A DNA stretch of 64,000 bases from Nematostella vectensis. Lineage: Eukaryota; Cnidaria; Anthozoa; Actiniaria; Edwardsiidae. This document shows positions 13,201 through 25,144 of the stretch, one piece after another. A program made the translations under genes and the position numbers. The notes below the pieces were generated by a model. That model saw only the letters and a list, made by a program, of their open reading frames with translations, searched no databases and was not told the origin of the DNA. Position 1 is the stretch's first letter, and each line of letters opens with the position of its first letter. The stretch spans positions 13,834,566-13,898,565 of the forward strand of contig NC_064035.1 of the NCBI RefSeq assembly GCF_932526225.1, read 5' to 3'.

Positions 13201-16200
13201 GCTTCTCAAAATCTAAAATTAGTTAATTCCGTGGCAATGAAAACGGTTTACCTTTTAGGGTTATCTTATCTGTAGAATTCTTGGCTGCGAGAGTAGTGGT
13301 AGGAGAGGTGCACTCGATGCGATAAGCTTTGGAGCCACGAGACTTTAACACTTTAGCATCGGGACGCAATATATAAAGTCTAAGAGAAGCCTTTTATGGG
13401 CCGCGTAAAAGTCGAAAAGAGCCCGCCACCTATCGGCAGACCCGCATCTCAGCCTGGCGCAACGCACTTAATTCGAACCTCATTTTCGGTGAACCTTTTA
13501 GCTCGTAGTGTTATTAACACATTTGGGGATATTCGGGAAGAATGCGAAGATTCGCGTGTGGGGTAAACTTTATTAGGAACTGAATAATTGATCAAGCTAG
13601 AGCTGGTAAATGCACTGGAATTATCTGTTAAGATCTAATTGCGCAAGTAATCCAGAAACAAAGATGTCACATTCGGATATTTCATCTTGAAAGTGAAAAA
13701 CAATCATTTAATCATGTATAGTGAGCTATCGCACAAGGCCGTAATCGCCCGCGCTACTTGGAATCACAGAAAAAAAAAAACTACCATTCGGGAATCGTAC
13801 GGCCATGTATCACAGGAATGCATGGGAATGGACCATAATAATGCAGACTCTTGTGGGAGTAAGGTTGCCAAAAAAGATACATAAGGTTGTAACTAGTATC
13901 CACGTCCTAATCCACTTGAATAGCACTACTTCACAATTATACTAAGCTAACTGATATTTCCTCTCCTTCAAGGTACAAATACGCGAGTTTTTTTTTCTCC
14001 CGAATTCCTCCTCCTTGAGTCCTGAGAGATTTTAGTTAAAATATATCATGATGCACTTTGCGGCAATGACACATCTCGTAATGTCAGAGACTAAGGAAGC
14101 TTTGGCTTGGTACTACTTTATACTTTCGCCTTCAAGCTTCTCAACGTTGAATAATAAAGTATTTAATAAGTCTTCTGCGAGACAAGTTGTCAGCATTACC
14201 CTATGAATAACGAATTTCCTCAAGGCGTCTTGGTGCCTCATAAGCGGACAAATATTATAAAGGCAGTATACAAGACTATTTTGTCAACAGACAAAATTTT
14301 TTCTTACAATGGTTCATCATTTATCGATAAATTGTGTGACAACGTATCGGTTATTTTTCTCGTTTGTTATCCCCTCCAGTTAGTTTCCCTTTATAATCTT
14401 AGTTACTAGCAATCCCCTAGCTTAGAATCGTAGTTCCAAATACCGCTAACTTAATCTAACTCCACGTTGTCATCATATTGACAGAAGCCAAACAAAGCTT
14501 TTTGAAAGGTATAATTCATATAATGTTGTAAAAAGAACTATTGAAGGTTTGGTTATTCCGCATGGCGCCATGTTTTCATATCAATGCACTTACTTACCTA
14601 GTGCGCGAGAATTAAGGTATATTGGGTCACCATACGAAAATATATTAACCAAAACACCATGGGAATATAATTAACCATGAAGATGTAAGAGGGGGTGGTA
14701 AAACCGCAAGTTTATTTTGCGATTCAGACAGAGCAATAAAAAATCATGCTATTTTTAGAAGTTTTTTTTAAAGAATTAGAACTAGATTCACCTGGTATGT
14801 TTAACACACATTTCTCGTAAGAATTATAATTTAAAGTAAAGCGTTTTGTTTCCGTTGGCCGTCACCTGTCGCCAAAAATCAGCTGAGCTCTCCACAGAGA
14901 AGCGATATCTCGTTTGACGCTTGTATATCAAAACTTCGTAGCCCTTGTTTTCCCAAGAAAATATCGCACGAGAAAAGTGCATGTATTTACGTAAGTCCAC
15001 AACAGATAATATATATATATATATATTAAATCTGCCTCGAATGGCAGGGTACGGAAAATGCATTCACGATCAATTTACAGATTCTCAAGCCAACACCTTC
15101 CAAACCCTCTTGTTACGAGACTATTGGCAATTGAATATAGTAATACAGAACTTGGAGAATCGCTATTCTATGAGTATTGCCGTGGGAGAAGAGTATCATT
15201 ATGATCACTATCTTTTTATGCTATATCATATACACCAGCTGTCCATTGTAAAGATTTTGTTGTTTTATGCTGTTAATCTTGGTTATCATTTGGCAACGAA
15301 TTAAGTAACGTGAAGGAAAATAGGTCTAAAATCTGATTTCGAATACACTCAATTTTCAGGGCGTTCCTTTCTTAATCACACGTTAAAGTATCACCTATTT
15401 TCTCAATTAAAGGTCCGCAGTACTCGATCATAACGTGGCAATCGATCCTAATAGAATAAAAGCACAAGTATGGGGAATGGGGAATGTACAAGTATGGGGG
15501 TATTTTCGGTTTTTTTTTTTTTAATATACTCGCATTCACACAGCTTGTCGCATGGAAAAAAATAGCTCATGTTCAAGATTCAACGTAGTCTTATCATGTA
15601 CATTATATAACCGAAGGCAGTAAACCACATTAACCCTCGCACAAAAGAAAAAAAAAACATTTTAAGGGTCACTTGTAAGCTTGTCTTCGTTAGTGCCATT
15701 TCAGTTGGGGTCTCAGCCAAAACAATCGCTATCTAATTCCAACATCTGTCAAACAAGTCCTTGCTAGTGTCACGGCTAGATCTCCTAAAGCCGGTAACTC
15801 AGTTAACTTTCTACTAATGGCCTCCAAAAGCTGGCATTTTCGGCGTCCGAACTCTCCTGAGAGGCCAATCACGTGACGAGAATTCGTGAGGGCCACCTCG
15901 GTGACAAATGAGCTAAGATTTCAAATGTTACCAGGCTTTTTGCCCCTTTCGACTGCAGGGATACAACGCGTAAATCTCCTTTAAGCCAGGAAGCAACAGA
16001 AGGAGTTTTATACGAGATTGCGAGTGATGACAGGATTTTAAAGCAAGCGAACTAAGTAGAAAAAATAGTTGTCCAAACATAGGCAACAAGTAGAATTGTA
16101 GAGAAATAGAAAGGTTTATCAAGCTCCTCAAACAAAGACACATTTTTTGCTGGCTCCAAACAGTTATTTTAATATAGTTTTATGTTAAAATTCACTACCT

Positions 16201-18679
16201 TACGAGCTATGCCTTTTATAAATAATATTGCGTAGGTTTCGTTTGAATGGTAAGTCTCAAGATTATGAAAAGTGATAATGTTTGAAAAGCCTTAGTAATT
16301 CCCTTTGTGGAGAAGTGCAAATCTTAATTGGGGAGAAACACACGAGCGCGCTTTCTCGTCTCATATACTAATCACGCGCAATTTTTCTTCTCAATATAGG
16401 ATCAATTGTACTTTCTTTTGGTAGGTAGTTTATATTCTTTGTTTCAAAATTAATATTTTCTCGCAGGAGGTGAACTAGAGAAGCAAAAACGAAAATTGAT
16501 TTCCTTAAAAAAGAATCAATATTTTACTTGTTGTTCTTGCGGAGGACGAAAAACAAAATATGTAGGTGGCGATGTTATACCGCAGTCTCAAGCAGCTGGC
16601 TTTTTTTGCAAGACCAGTAAGCATGGCGAGTCGCGTTAAGAGGATTGCTCTTTGAAAACTATCTTGAAGCGAAATTCGCTAGAAGATTTCCTTTACCGAT
16701 ATCGTGAATGACATTTGTATGATAAAGTATTTAACTACGAGTCGTAGGAAACACTTCGCCACCACTATTCTTCAAGAATCAATTATTTCTTTTCAATTTC
16801 CAATGGCATCACACATAGTGGAACTGGGCCCTAGATTCTTATAAACAGATTATCGTGATATTGAGGGTTCCACTGTATTTGGAATGAAAAAGGACTTTAG
16901 TTTATTCGACTTGCAGTCAAATAAGTTAGAATGTAAACATCCTTATAGCAGAAAAATAGATCCTCAATAACTGATGGTTATTTTTTTCAAGACCGATTAA
17001 TACAATAAACATAATAGGGCTGTAAATGGAAAGGAATCCACAAATGTTATGGTCTTCGCTACGTCCCGATCCCACCTTTATCTCTCCGTGCTCTCCTGAT
17101 TCTACTCCGATTTGATTTTGCTCTTATAGAAAATATATAAAGAGGCAAATATACTCGCAAAGCCGGTTGAGAAATATAGTAACCAAAGCTAAAAAAAAAA
17201 GAAAAAAAAACGGAGTTCCTCTTGTTGTACTAGCTCTTGTGACAAAACACATGGTCTTTTTGTTATCTTAGCCGCACATGCAGAACACAAACTTGCCGAA
17301 AAATAGCAGGATAGGATGAATAACTTACTGTAGAGCCATTGCAGTTCACATGAGATAGATTGAAAGTCACTAGGATTGCACAAAATGCGAACAAGATAAA
17401 ACCAGGTAGGAAGAGACGGTTAAAAAAGGAAATCTCTAAAGATTTTTTCCCAAAAGATACTTTATTATTATTACTATTTCATTTATGTAGATATCGATTA
17501 TTTTGATCAATTTACCCACCAACCACACTATCCCCCTGTTTTCCATCCTACTCTACTTTAATCATCCATAAGTAAGTTCCACTCATTATAGAGTGCTGGC
17601 AAATTTGACGCGAAAAAAGTCTGGGAGTTAATTTCCAGAACTATAGCCTAGAAAAAGGGATAACGTATCACATCAGATTGATAGCTGGATGCCTGAGGAA
17701 AATTTCTAGGTACGACGTACTAATCGAACGTTGGGAAATCATACTGACGGGACTTAAGCGTTATTAGCACATGCTCCCCTCTTACTATCGCATTGTTTTT
17801 TTATGTCGTTGTTTTTTTTTTAACACTTTTTCATTATAATGTTCCAGATAAATACATAAATATACATTATAGAAAAATACACTTACAATATTATATAACT
17901 ACACTACGCACATTGACCAGCAACTGTCTTTTTCCTTTCTTTGCTCTTATTTTTTTTCTTATTTTTTTAAAATTTTTATGGGAAGGCGTAAACAGTTTTC
18001 CATTCAAAGTCGAGATATGGGGTCTAATTGCTGGAATTTTTCTTGCACCTTAGGGATCTCGATTACATTAGCAAGCGCTAAACTGAAGATCAGCTTCGAT
18101 GACAGGTTTCCATACTCGCGTTCCAACGTCAAAGGAAGATGGAATTTGGAAGACAAATATTACAATATTACAATAATTCCTTCCGAATGGCATTTTACAT
18201 CCCGAAGAGAAAAAAAAATTTGAAAAACTAAGTAGCGGGAAACGCTTGCACATACTTTCGCATGAACCCAATTTTCCATGGGAATCAAAAATGTACCCCG
18301 GTGTTACCGCCCCCATTGAATGGATATTACTATTATAGCGAGATTTTCTATTAATAAGGATATTGTGGTTGCTCCACAAGATTTCCGACGCGATCTCTTC
18401 GTACGTTTCCGGTATCCTTTGCCGTCTTAGTAATTACCATGCCTTCAAGCATTCTTTGTAAAAGGTTGGAATACAAGCAGATTAAAGCTCACTTGAAAAG
18501 TTACAATGTAATACAAAAAACACACACACAAATTGGCACTAGAGCCTTTCGCAAGATAATTTTCTAATAAGCCTCATTTTCTTCTGCAAAACGTTTTAGG
18601 AACATTATCCTTTGTATACAAAAAATGGGCGTGGGTATGGGTGTGGCACTTTCAGAGCCCCTTTGTCAAAATCATTTAT

Positions 18680-19850
18680 GAAGCTCATCTTTTCACCTAG
18701 CCTATCCCATTCCTATCCCAATTTGTTTCCTTAATCATTTCGAAATCGAGTTGATCTATAAACTAGTTTTGGCGTAACAAAATTTTTCAAAATTCGAATT
18801 TTACCGAAAACCGTCAAATTTCTCTCTATTTCCATAAATGAATGATCTTCCTCATCTTTTGCATCATTTGCATACCAAAGTTAAGTTTCTTTTTCTTTTT
18901 ACTAGGTAAAATAAATTCCTAATATTTTAACTGGCTCATCCACCTTTTTCATATCCATATATTCCTTGGGTCCTACTCTTGAACCGCCCAGCCACATCTG
19001 TCTTATCGCGGTTTATCCACAAGCCTGAGACGTTTTGTAAATCTTGGCAGCATCGTATGGTTTCTTGTCGCGAGGCTTAATTCAAACGTCGTATTATCCA
19101 TGAGCCGTATTCAAAGCAAATGCATGCAAATGAATCAAGTCGATTGTTTCATCAATATTTGCATTTAATACGGCTCATGGATAATACGACGTTTGAACTT
19201 AGCCTAAGAAGAGAGTAAGGTCACCACAGTAGACTGATAGTTTGGCTTCCACTTTCCCCAACATTATTCCCGTATACTTTTGTTTTCTCGTATATGACTT
19301 GCTAGGATATCTAGGGCTCCTAATATGAACAGGTACGGGCTGAGTGGGTCTCCCTGTTTTAATCCAGTTTCTACCTCGAAATAAGAATTTTGCCATTCAT
19401 TGTTCATTACGCAGCTCGAAGTATTCGTGTTATTAACCTCGATCCATTAAAAAAAAGAATCTCCAAAAGGCGTAAAACTTTTATAGTCGATTTAGGGAAT
19501 CAATAGCCACAAGCAAAAAAGGAATATTACTGACAGCAGCGTATTCTATAATATCTTCAATGGAGCGAACAGTGCTGTAAAACTAGTCTCATGTAACATA
19601 CGCGTGCTGGGTGTATGGATAAGGTCTGGCAGCACAGACTGCAGCCTCTCTGCGAGTGCCCTTGTTCCAAGTTTCGTGTCAACGTTTGTAAGAGAAATAG
19701 GTCGCCATATATTAATGTAACGCCTATCTTTATCTTGTTTTTCTAATGGCTTGATTATCGCTTGTGTCTGATTAGTAAAAAGCTCCCCATGATCGCGAGC
19801 ATGATTGAACGAGTCCACTAATTAGCTTCCTAGCAAAGGCCAATATATCT
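18680..19850 (-). pseudogene. Decayed LINE reverse transcriptase (L1/Tx1-like)
   Basis: Minus-strand fragments keep the order of a LINE reverse transcriptase. At 19818-19546 are a KPLEKQDKDRRYI block and NIWRPISLTNVDTK, followed by ALAERLQSVLPDLI. At about 19560-19490 is SIEDIIEYAAVSNIPFLLVAID. At about 19400-19310 is an FEVETGLKQGDPLSPYLFIL-like block. At 19199-19260 is EAKLSVYCGDLTLFL, where the catalytic YADD has become YCGD. Past 19073 come GLWINRDKTDV and, further on, LTVFGKIRILKNFVTPKLVY, as in the RT C-terminal part. Several frameshifts and stops separate these blocks, so the copy is dead. A 133-bp MITE (19073-19205) interrupts it. Clade is inferred from motif style only. Confidence 0.82.
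19073..19205. mobile_element. 133-bp palindromic MITE nested in the LINE remnant
   Basis: Terminal inverted repeats of about 50 bp begin AGGCTTAATTCAAACGTCG on the left and AGGCTAAGTTCAAACGTCG on the right (read in reverse). They share the long core GTATTATCCATGAGCCGTAT. The insertion splits the reverse transcriptase just after the FxDD-equivalent box, so it is younger than the LINE. It has no coding capacity. Confidence 0.85.
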
Positions 19851-20077
19851 GATAAAATTATACACTAAGTCTAGTCATTATTCTAGTCTAGAATTCCCGT
19901 CATTCCCTGGGGATTTTGTTTTAATTTTGTAACGCACTAAAGCACTCAGGGACGGTTAGTTTGCCTTCGCATTTTTGTTAGCGATTTCGGAAAGCCTGGG
20001 CGTGTTTTTCGTCCCCAAGAAGGTATCTATTAAGTCATCATCTTCTGACGAATTGCTTTATTAAAACACTACAGCGA

Positions 20078-20163
20078 TTGTTCTATCAAAATACTGCAGC
20101 GATAGGCTCTGCGGGACGCATGGTTCTATCAAAATACTGCAGCGATAGGTTCTACGGGACGCA
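20078..20163. repeat. Two-copy 43-bp tandem duplication
   Basis: Two adjacent 43-bp units (20078-20120 and 20121-20163) differ at a few positions and share TTCTATCAAAATACTGCAGC. A partial third unit precedes them (about 20059-20077). The open frame crossing this region on the plus strand has no support as a gene. Confidence 0.7.
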
Positions 20164-20597
20164 TTGTTCGTTCGAAAACGTGTTACGAAAACCGATAACG
20201 TTGATGAGCGTTGTTAGTAACAGATATACGATTAGAGATCACTTACTTGTTGGATGTCTTTTATCTGTCGTTATCTTTAAACTCTTGCTGTTTTTCGGAA
20301 TTCCTCCCATGGTTCTAGGAAAGGTCCAGCATGTTGCCGGACATGGCGCAGTCTGTCTATGCGACATTTGCGTCGTAGGGAAATGTTTTAGGTTGAGCAT
20401 GAAAGTCCAGGTCAAAGTATCAATAATCACAAATGCTTTTATTATTACAGCCAAAGGTCCAAAAACACAGTTTCAAGTTCGCAAGTACAGGAGCCATGCT
20501 CGATGCAGCAATGTACATAAACACGGTGCATATTGCTTCTTCTATGTACACAAGTGCGCTTTACAAAAAAAATGATGATGATTGGCTTGTTTTTACT

Positions 20598-21376
20598 TCA
20601 TTGACCTTTAAAATGGCCTTCCACATGCTTCTCAAACTCATTTTGTGCAGTTCCTGGCGAAAAAGACAATGAGCACATTGGGCATTCCCGGCATGCCGTA
20701 TCCGTAGCAGGAGGCGCGGTGGTTCCACAAGCCCCAATGGTGTCATCGTCATCATATTCATCATCTATCACAACAATGTCATCGTTATCATGAAATTGTT
20801 CAACTGTAAGCTGAGACAGGTCGTCTTCGCAAGATGGTGGCTGATTTTCATTCTCTTGCAGCTCGGAGGGAACTATTTGCCCTTTTGACACATTGACCTC
20901 AGCTGTATTTGTATGACGAGGTCCTCTGACATTAAAGTTTCTAGATTTGGGCCATGACTTTCTCAGTTGTGGAGTGGGAACCATATCATAGTTATATGAG
21001 TTTGGGAGCGAACGTGCCTGCGGCGTTGCAAAGTCTGATACTTGAACTGGGACACTCAAAGGTTCAATAGAGGAAAGGTCCCTAACATCTGTTAAGCCCT
21101 TATGAGTACTTTCAGGATCTTCTTTTTGTTTTTCAGCTTGGGCCGTGCTACGTGTCCGGGAAAACTCTCGCATTAGGGCTATCCTCGACATCACATTAAC
21201 TTTGACTTGCTTGGTTCTGTTTATGACTCCTACTAGGCGCTGAATTTGGGTCTTTTGTTGTGCAAGTTCACGTTGGAGCTTCTCAGAGTTACTGATGATA
21301 TTAGTGATGTTTCTCACCAATTCTAACAGCTTTCTTCTCTCTTTTTCTCTTTTAGTCACTGCCGGGTTTGTTGACA
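20598..21376 (-). CDS. Terminal exon: coiled coil, acidic SIM-like motif, C2H2/UBZ finger
   Basis: The exon begins after TTTTTTTTCAG with a split Val codon. A basic coiled coil (KREKERRKLLELVRNITNII) is followed by a Ser/Pro/Asn-rich linker. Next is DDIVVIDDEYDDDD, a hydrophobic IVVI core flanked by acidic residues, which fits a type-b SUMO-interacting motif and could also act as a non-canonical LIR. The last 30 residues hold C-x2-C-x15-H-x3-H (CPMC...FEKHVEGHF), very close in pattern to TAX1BP1 fingers, then a short KGQ end. Motif functions are inferred from pattern only. Confidence 0.75.
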
Positions 21377-24300
21377 CTGAAAAAAAAATAGTTGGGCGTA
21401 ACAAATACACACAAAAACAGGTCGAATACTGCTGCTTTCTTTTGCTAGCCAGCATTTTTCCCCGGCTCAATCCTCAATAAATAATTTGGCATGCCCCTAC
21501 TTCTCTTAGGCATTAGGAAAATAAATCAACACAAGGTTTAAATGAATGGTACGTTTTACGCCTCTGTGTAGGTATCCCTTCGTCGGAGAGATGGGATGTG
21601 GAACCAGGAAGTTATAACTTAAATAGTTGACGAGCATCCCATATTGCAACACTTCTCGCCATCTTTGCTCCGGTGAAGGGCTAGCGCTGGAAACGTCAGC
21701 GAAACTAATCTGTTTTTAGGCTACCTACCACTTCAACCTTGCGTTTATATCAAGCCTACCTTATGACCACCCCACAAAAAGACACTCTAGCCCACTGTAT
21801 GACCACCCAACAACAAGATATCCCTGATACAACGACGCCAACGCAGAACCCCTAGTTATTCTACAACTTGTCTGCTGTTTTTCTAGTCATACCACCTTAC
21901 CCGTTTGCCCAGCGTTAGTTCCAGTTTGAGTTTTCTCATGCAGGATATCCAACAAGGAATAAAGTTTTTTAAGTTCAGATCCTTGGTCTACAATCTTCTG
22001 CTTTAGTAGAGTAACTTTTCTCTCATATGAAGTTATCATTTCATCATAATATTCCTTGGTCCGTTTGAGCGTGTCCAATATATCTGAAGATTCTGTCTTT
22101 TGAGCTGCACAAGAAGGTGCTCGACTAGGTTCATCAAAGTCTTTCCCATGAGTAATATCATTTAGCCACTTCAAGAACTTGTCCTTGTCAGTAATACTCA
22201 GAACTCTGTCCTCACCATCTTCCAAGGTCTTTAGCCCACAACAGCCTAAAAGGACCTTCAAGTTCGCAAGGCTATCACAAGTTACTTTTGTTGCGTGTGT
22301 GCAGTGAGCCTTTTTTTCTTCCTTCTTTTGTGATGTTGCACTACTGGCAACTGAAGCCTGTTGATTGAGAAACTGAGTTGTAGATTAAAAACAAAATAAA
22401 CATTGTGAAGTATATTAAAGAGCTATAAAAAATAAGTATGACAATGTGAATAGCATTGAAAACAGCACTAATTTCTCAAAAGCAGCATCAACATAATGTG
22501 TCTTTAATGTCACATCCAAAACCTTTGAAATTTAACAGTTGTTTTTTTAGTGTGGTTGTGCTGTTCTTGATGCTGTTTGCATTGTCTTGTATCTCTATCT
22601 CATGTACCATGGCATTTTTTGGTTGTTCCTCTAATTTGGTCTTTAGCTCTCTGCAAGTATTCTGCAGGTCAATGTATTGTTGGTATTTCTCCTTGTAGGC
22701 TGTAAAGCTATTGGATAATTTCTCTTGAAGTTCTTTCTTTTCTTTTTCTGCAGTTTCAAGTGCTTCTCTGAGGAGCTTTACTTGTGCAGAGGAATCGATG
22801 TGTTCTTGTACTGCTTGGACCCTCTTTTTAGATCCATTCTTAGAATGCTGTACTTGTCTTATTAGTCTTGAGTTTTCGCCTTTTACCTCAAAGTACTTAG
22901 CTTTGACATCCAAATAAGCTGTAGAATATTAAAGTAGATTATTAAAGATCATTGTTATCAATATCTATTGTCATGTGATCCTACCGTATGTAGCACTAGC
23001 ACACACAATGCATGCACATACACAATTACTTAACCAAATTCATCAAGGCAACTCCTAACTTGCTGGGAGCCTTGTACTTCTAGTGTGACACAAGCTTTTT
23101 TTTTTTTTTTTGGGGGGGGGGGGGGGAGATGGGGTGTATCAACCATAGATGTATACAGTTATATAATAACAGTACATGTACGATGTTTGTCCACTCTATC
23201 AATCACAGTACATCCTCAGAAACCAAGGGGTATTTTCCCCTAATGTTCCACCCATCGGAAAAAAATACCCTCTAGGTAACAGTAAGGAACAAACTTGGTC
23301 ACAAAGCGTGGCCCTTGGGGATTAAACACTGTAAATAATCTTACATGCATAGATCTTAATGCTGGGCACTCTTGATATTTTGTTGTTTGCCAGCTCAGTC
23401 TTTTATGAGACATTTAGCAAAGACAACATGGGTTAGGCTGCTTTCTCTCCTTTAAAATAATTCCAAAGAAGTTAAGAAATTTTGCCATGTTTGCAAGTCA
23501 AATTTTGCCATGTTTTGCAGGTCAAATTCTTTTTGCAGTCGGTTGGAGAACAGCTTTCTTTACTTACTGGAAAACACATCTCTTCAATGAAGGTACTCCA
23601 AAAGTGTTATTGATCGCTGAAGTAACAGGAATTAGCTTGTCGAATGCAAAGTTTTTTTACACTGGAAGCCATGATTTATTTCTAACCTCCTGAGGTCGAC
23701 CAATCATACAGTATCTCACCATTGGCCTCAATTTTGTTTACCAAGTTTGTTCTTTACTGTTCCCCAGGGGTTATTTTTCTCATAAGTGAATTGTTGAGGA
23801 AAATACCCCTGGGTTTCCAAGGATGCTCACAGTAGTATGTCATCACAAAAATAAAAGTCAAATTTACATTGCTGTAAACTTGTAAACTGTAAACTAAAAT
23901 TAAGCTTCCCAGGAAGAAAAATAAAACATCGCACTCTGACTCATTTAAATCCCAACTAAGATTATTTTTTTAATCAGAGCATAAAGATATAGCCCACAGA
24001 TAATTATTTTTATTTTCTTTTGCTCCGACGAAGGGCTAACGCTTGAAACGCCAGCGCCTATGCAGACCATCTAGTTTTTCTACAGCTTGCCTGTAGTCTT
24101 TCTAGTCATACCAATTACATATTTGTGTGATTTCATGTCCTAAGAAATTCTTCATTGACGCAGGTGGGAAGCCTGTGCCTCTCATGTGAGCACAGGGACT
24201 CACAACTCCTGTTGTGTGAAACCAGAGTTTGTATGGGGAAATGTGTAAACTTTTTCGTAAAAAATATCTTACAAACACTATTGTATTTCAGCTGATTTCA

Positions 24301-24667
24301 CATAACAAGAGTTGGGTGTCCCTGTGGTTTGAGCGAAAGAAAGCCGGAAGTCAAGGTGAAAGCGAAAGTAGCTGAAGTCATTGGAGTAGCAGAGGTCTAA
24401 ATTAGTCTGTTATTAGTCTTGGTACACGAGTATATTATATATTACATATTTGAAGCATAACTAAACAGCAATATTACCTGTCTTCAAAGCATTATAAGCT
24501 TCTTTAAAGTCAGATTTGACGTCTCCATCCTCAAAATCTAGCAGTACTGCGGAAGCGGAAGAAAGCTTGCCTAAATCGTTGGGCTTTTTTGAGTCTTTGC
24601 TCTGAGAACGGGTTTGCTTCTTGCCTAGTTGGGACTTAGGCACCGACATAGTCTGGTTGTTTGTCAT
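20598..24667 (-). CDS. TBK1/IKKe-adaptor-like coiled-coil protein with UBZ-type zinc finger
   Basis: Four exons join in phase: 24478-24667 (ATG at 24667), 22523-22918, 21901-22350 and 20598-21376 (stop at 20598). They give about 604 residues. The 22523/22350 junction is the least sure; 22608/22357 also keeps frame. The N-terminal 50 residues are basic and low-complexity. Across the exon 1/2 junction comes an AYNALKTAYLDVKAKYFEV stretch, followed by a coiled coil with SFTAYKEKYQQY and RELKTKLEE. This arrangement recalls the N-terminal coiled coil and TBK1-binding domain of AZI2/TBKBP1/TANK. The C-terminus carries CPMC...H-x3-H, the CALCOCO/TAX1BP1-type ubiquitin-binding finger. By family analogy it would link ubiquitin to TBK1 signalling or selective autophagy. 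No SKICH domain is visible. AATAAA (plus-strand 20438-20443) lies 160 bp past the stop. Orthology is an inference. Confidence 0.7.
21667..21895 (+). repeat. Penelope-type repeat fragment with hammerhead-like core, copy 1
   Basis: GCTCCGGTGAAGGGCTAGCG is followed by GGAAACGTCAGC. This resembles the CTGANGA-stem-GAAAC arrangement of hammerhead motifs reported in Penelope-like retroelements, though this copy has diverged (GGTGA in the core). The unit ends in a block shared with the second copy (CTACAACTTGTCTG...TTCTAGTCATACCA). It lies in intron 3 of the adaptor gene. Family assignment is from memory of cnidarian repeats and is tentative. Confidence 0.45.
22523..22918 (-). CDS. Coiled-coil exon with TBD-like segment (adaptor exon 2)
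   Basis: The exon opens after TTCTACAG with two bases that complete an Ala codon from exon 1. It encodes a nearly uninterrupted charged coiled coil (KLLREALETAEKEKKELQEK). This is followed by an AYKEKYQQYIDLQ segment and RELKTKLEEQ, which resemble the AY-x-E/K-x-C...L pattern of TBK1-binding domains. The 3' border is ambiguous: AAAG|GTTTTG at 22523 retains the full helix, while ATG|GTACAT at 22608 is the alternative. Transcript data would settle it. Confidence 0.65.
23097..23134 (+). repeat. Poly-T/poly-G tract
   Basis: A run of about 16 T is followed by about 14 G in adaptor intron 1. Such T/G tracts are common in this window and usually end or interrupt dispersed repeats. No other function can be read. 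Confidence 0.6.
23211..23826. mobile_element. 616-bp MITE with long TIRs and an 8-bp target duplication
   Basis: Terminal inverted repeats of about 90 bp begin CATCCTCAGAAACCAAGGGG on the left and GCATCCTTGGAAACCCAGGG on the right (read in reverse). They continue through GGTATTTTCC to GAACAAACTTGGT. The element is flanked by TCACAGTA at 23203-23210 and 23827-23834, a perfect 8-bp target duplication as made by hAT-type transposases. It encodes no protein. It sits in intron 1 of the adaptor gene. The hAT assignment rests on duplication length; the termini lack the common CAGGG start. Confidence 0.88.
24022..24113 (+). repeat. Penelope-type repeat fragment with hammerhead-like core, copy 2
   Basis: GCTCCGACGAAGGGCTAACG continues to CTTGAAACGCCAGC, then a block matching the end of copy 1 (CTACAGCTTGCCTGTAG, TCTAGTCATACCA). 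The CGACGA and GAAAC boxes with a short GGGC/GCTT stem between them fit a degenerate hammerhead core. It lies in intron 1 of the adaptor gene. Activity is not implied. Confidence 0.45.
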
Positions 24668-24904
24668 GAATCAACATCCTTAAACATCCTTCCAAAATAA
24701 CCAGAGAGACCAAATTCGTTTAATGCCTATGCCCGTTATGACACGCAGACCATGACACGCAGACCATGGCACGCGCCCGCGATAAGGCTAAGTACTTTAT
24801 GTAACCCTGCAATAGTGTAACATATACACTCGCTAAACTTGTTTCAGCATGAAAAAAATTCGGATCCTGCATGACCCGGATCGTACGGGATCGAATTGTA
24901 CTCA

Positions 24905-25144
24905 GGGGCGGCGGAAGGAAAGGGGCAGTGGGGGGAGGGGGGGGGAAAGGGGGGGGGAGGGGGGAGGGGGGAGGGGGCGACAGCGGTATATATGCAACCG
25001 ACAACAAATTTATTGAACAGTTTCAAATCCCACCCACTTTTCTGAGCCGATGTTTCTTTATATATTAACGTCTTTTTAAACCAACGGGTTTCAAGCTGTA
25101 TATATGCAACCGACAACAAATTTGTTGAACAGTTTCAAATCCCA
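24905..25144 (+). repeat. G-rich tract and 47-bp near-perfect direct repeat
   Basis: A purine tract of mostly G spans about 24905-24977. It is followed by GTATATATGCAACCGACAAC at 24986, whose 47-bp unit recurs at 25098-25144 with one mismatch. Open frames here read low-complexity Pro/Gly and are not genes. The region lies just upstream of the adaptor gene start (24667). Confidence 0.7.

Larger units (their letters stand above)
8870..18670. other. Long gene-poor intergenic region
   Basis: No protein-coding gene is supported here. TATA-like motifs occur at 10827-10834 and 13370-13378. Several donor-like sites occur on the minus strand near 12290, 12575, 12825 and 13250, so untranslated 5' exons of the small peptide gene could lie here, but nothing decides this. 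A (TA)n tract sits at 15009-15026. G/C homopolymers at 9191-9206, 10119-10137 and 10240-10250 belong to dispersed repeats. The remainder is AT-rich unique-looking sequence. Confidence 0.45.

Noticed and set aside
17793-18379. Open frames of 81-103 codons on both strands
   Set aside because: AT-rich, no domain pattern, no splice context.
20078-20575. 165-codon plus-strand open frame
   Set aside because: Starts in a tandem duplication and lies in the 3' flank of the adaptor gene; composition is not protein-like and no splice context supports it.
24720-25119. Proline-rich minus-strand and glycine-rich plus-strand frames
   Set aside because: Low-complexity translation of a G-rich tract and a direct repeat.
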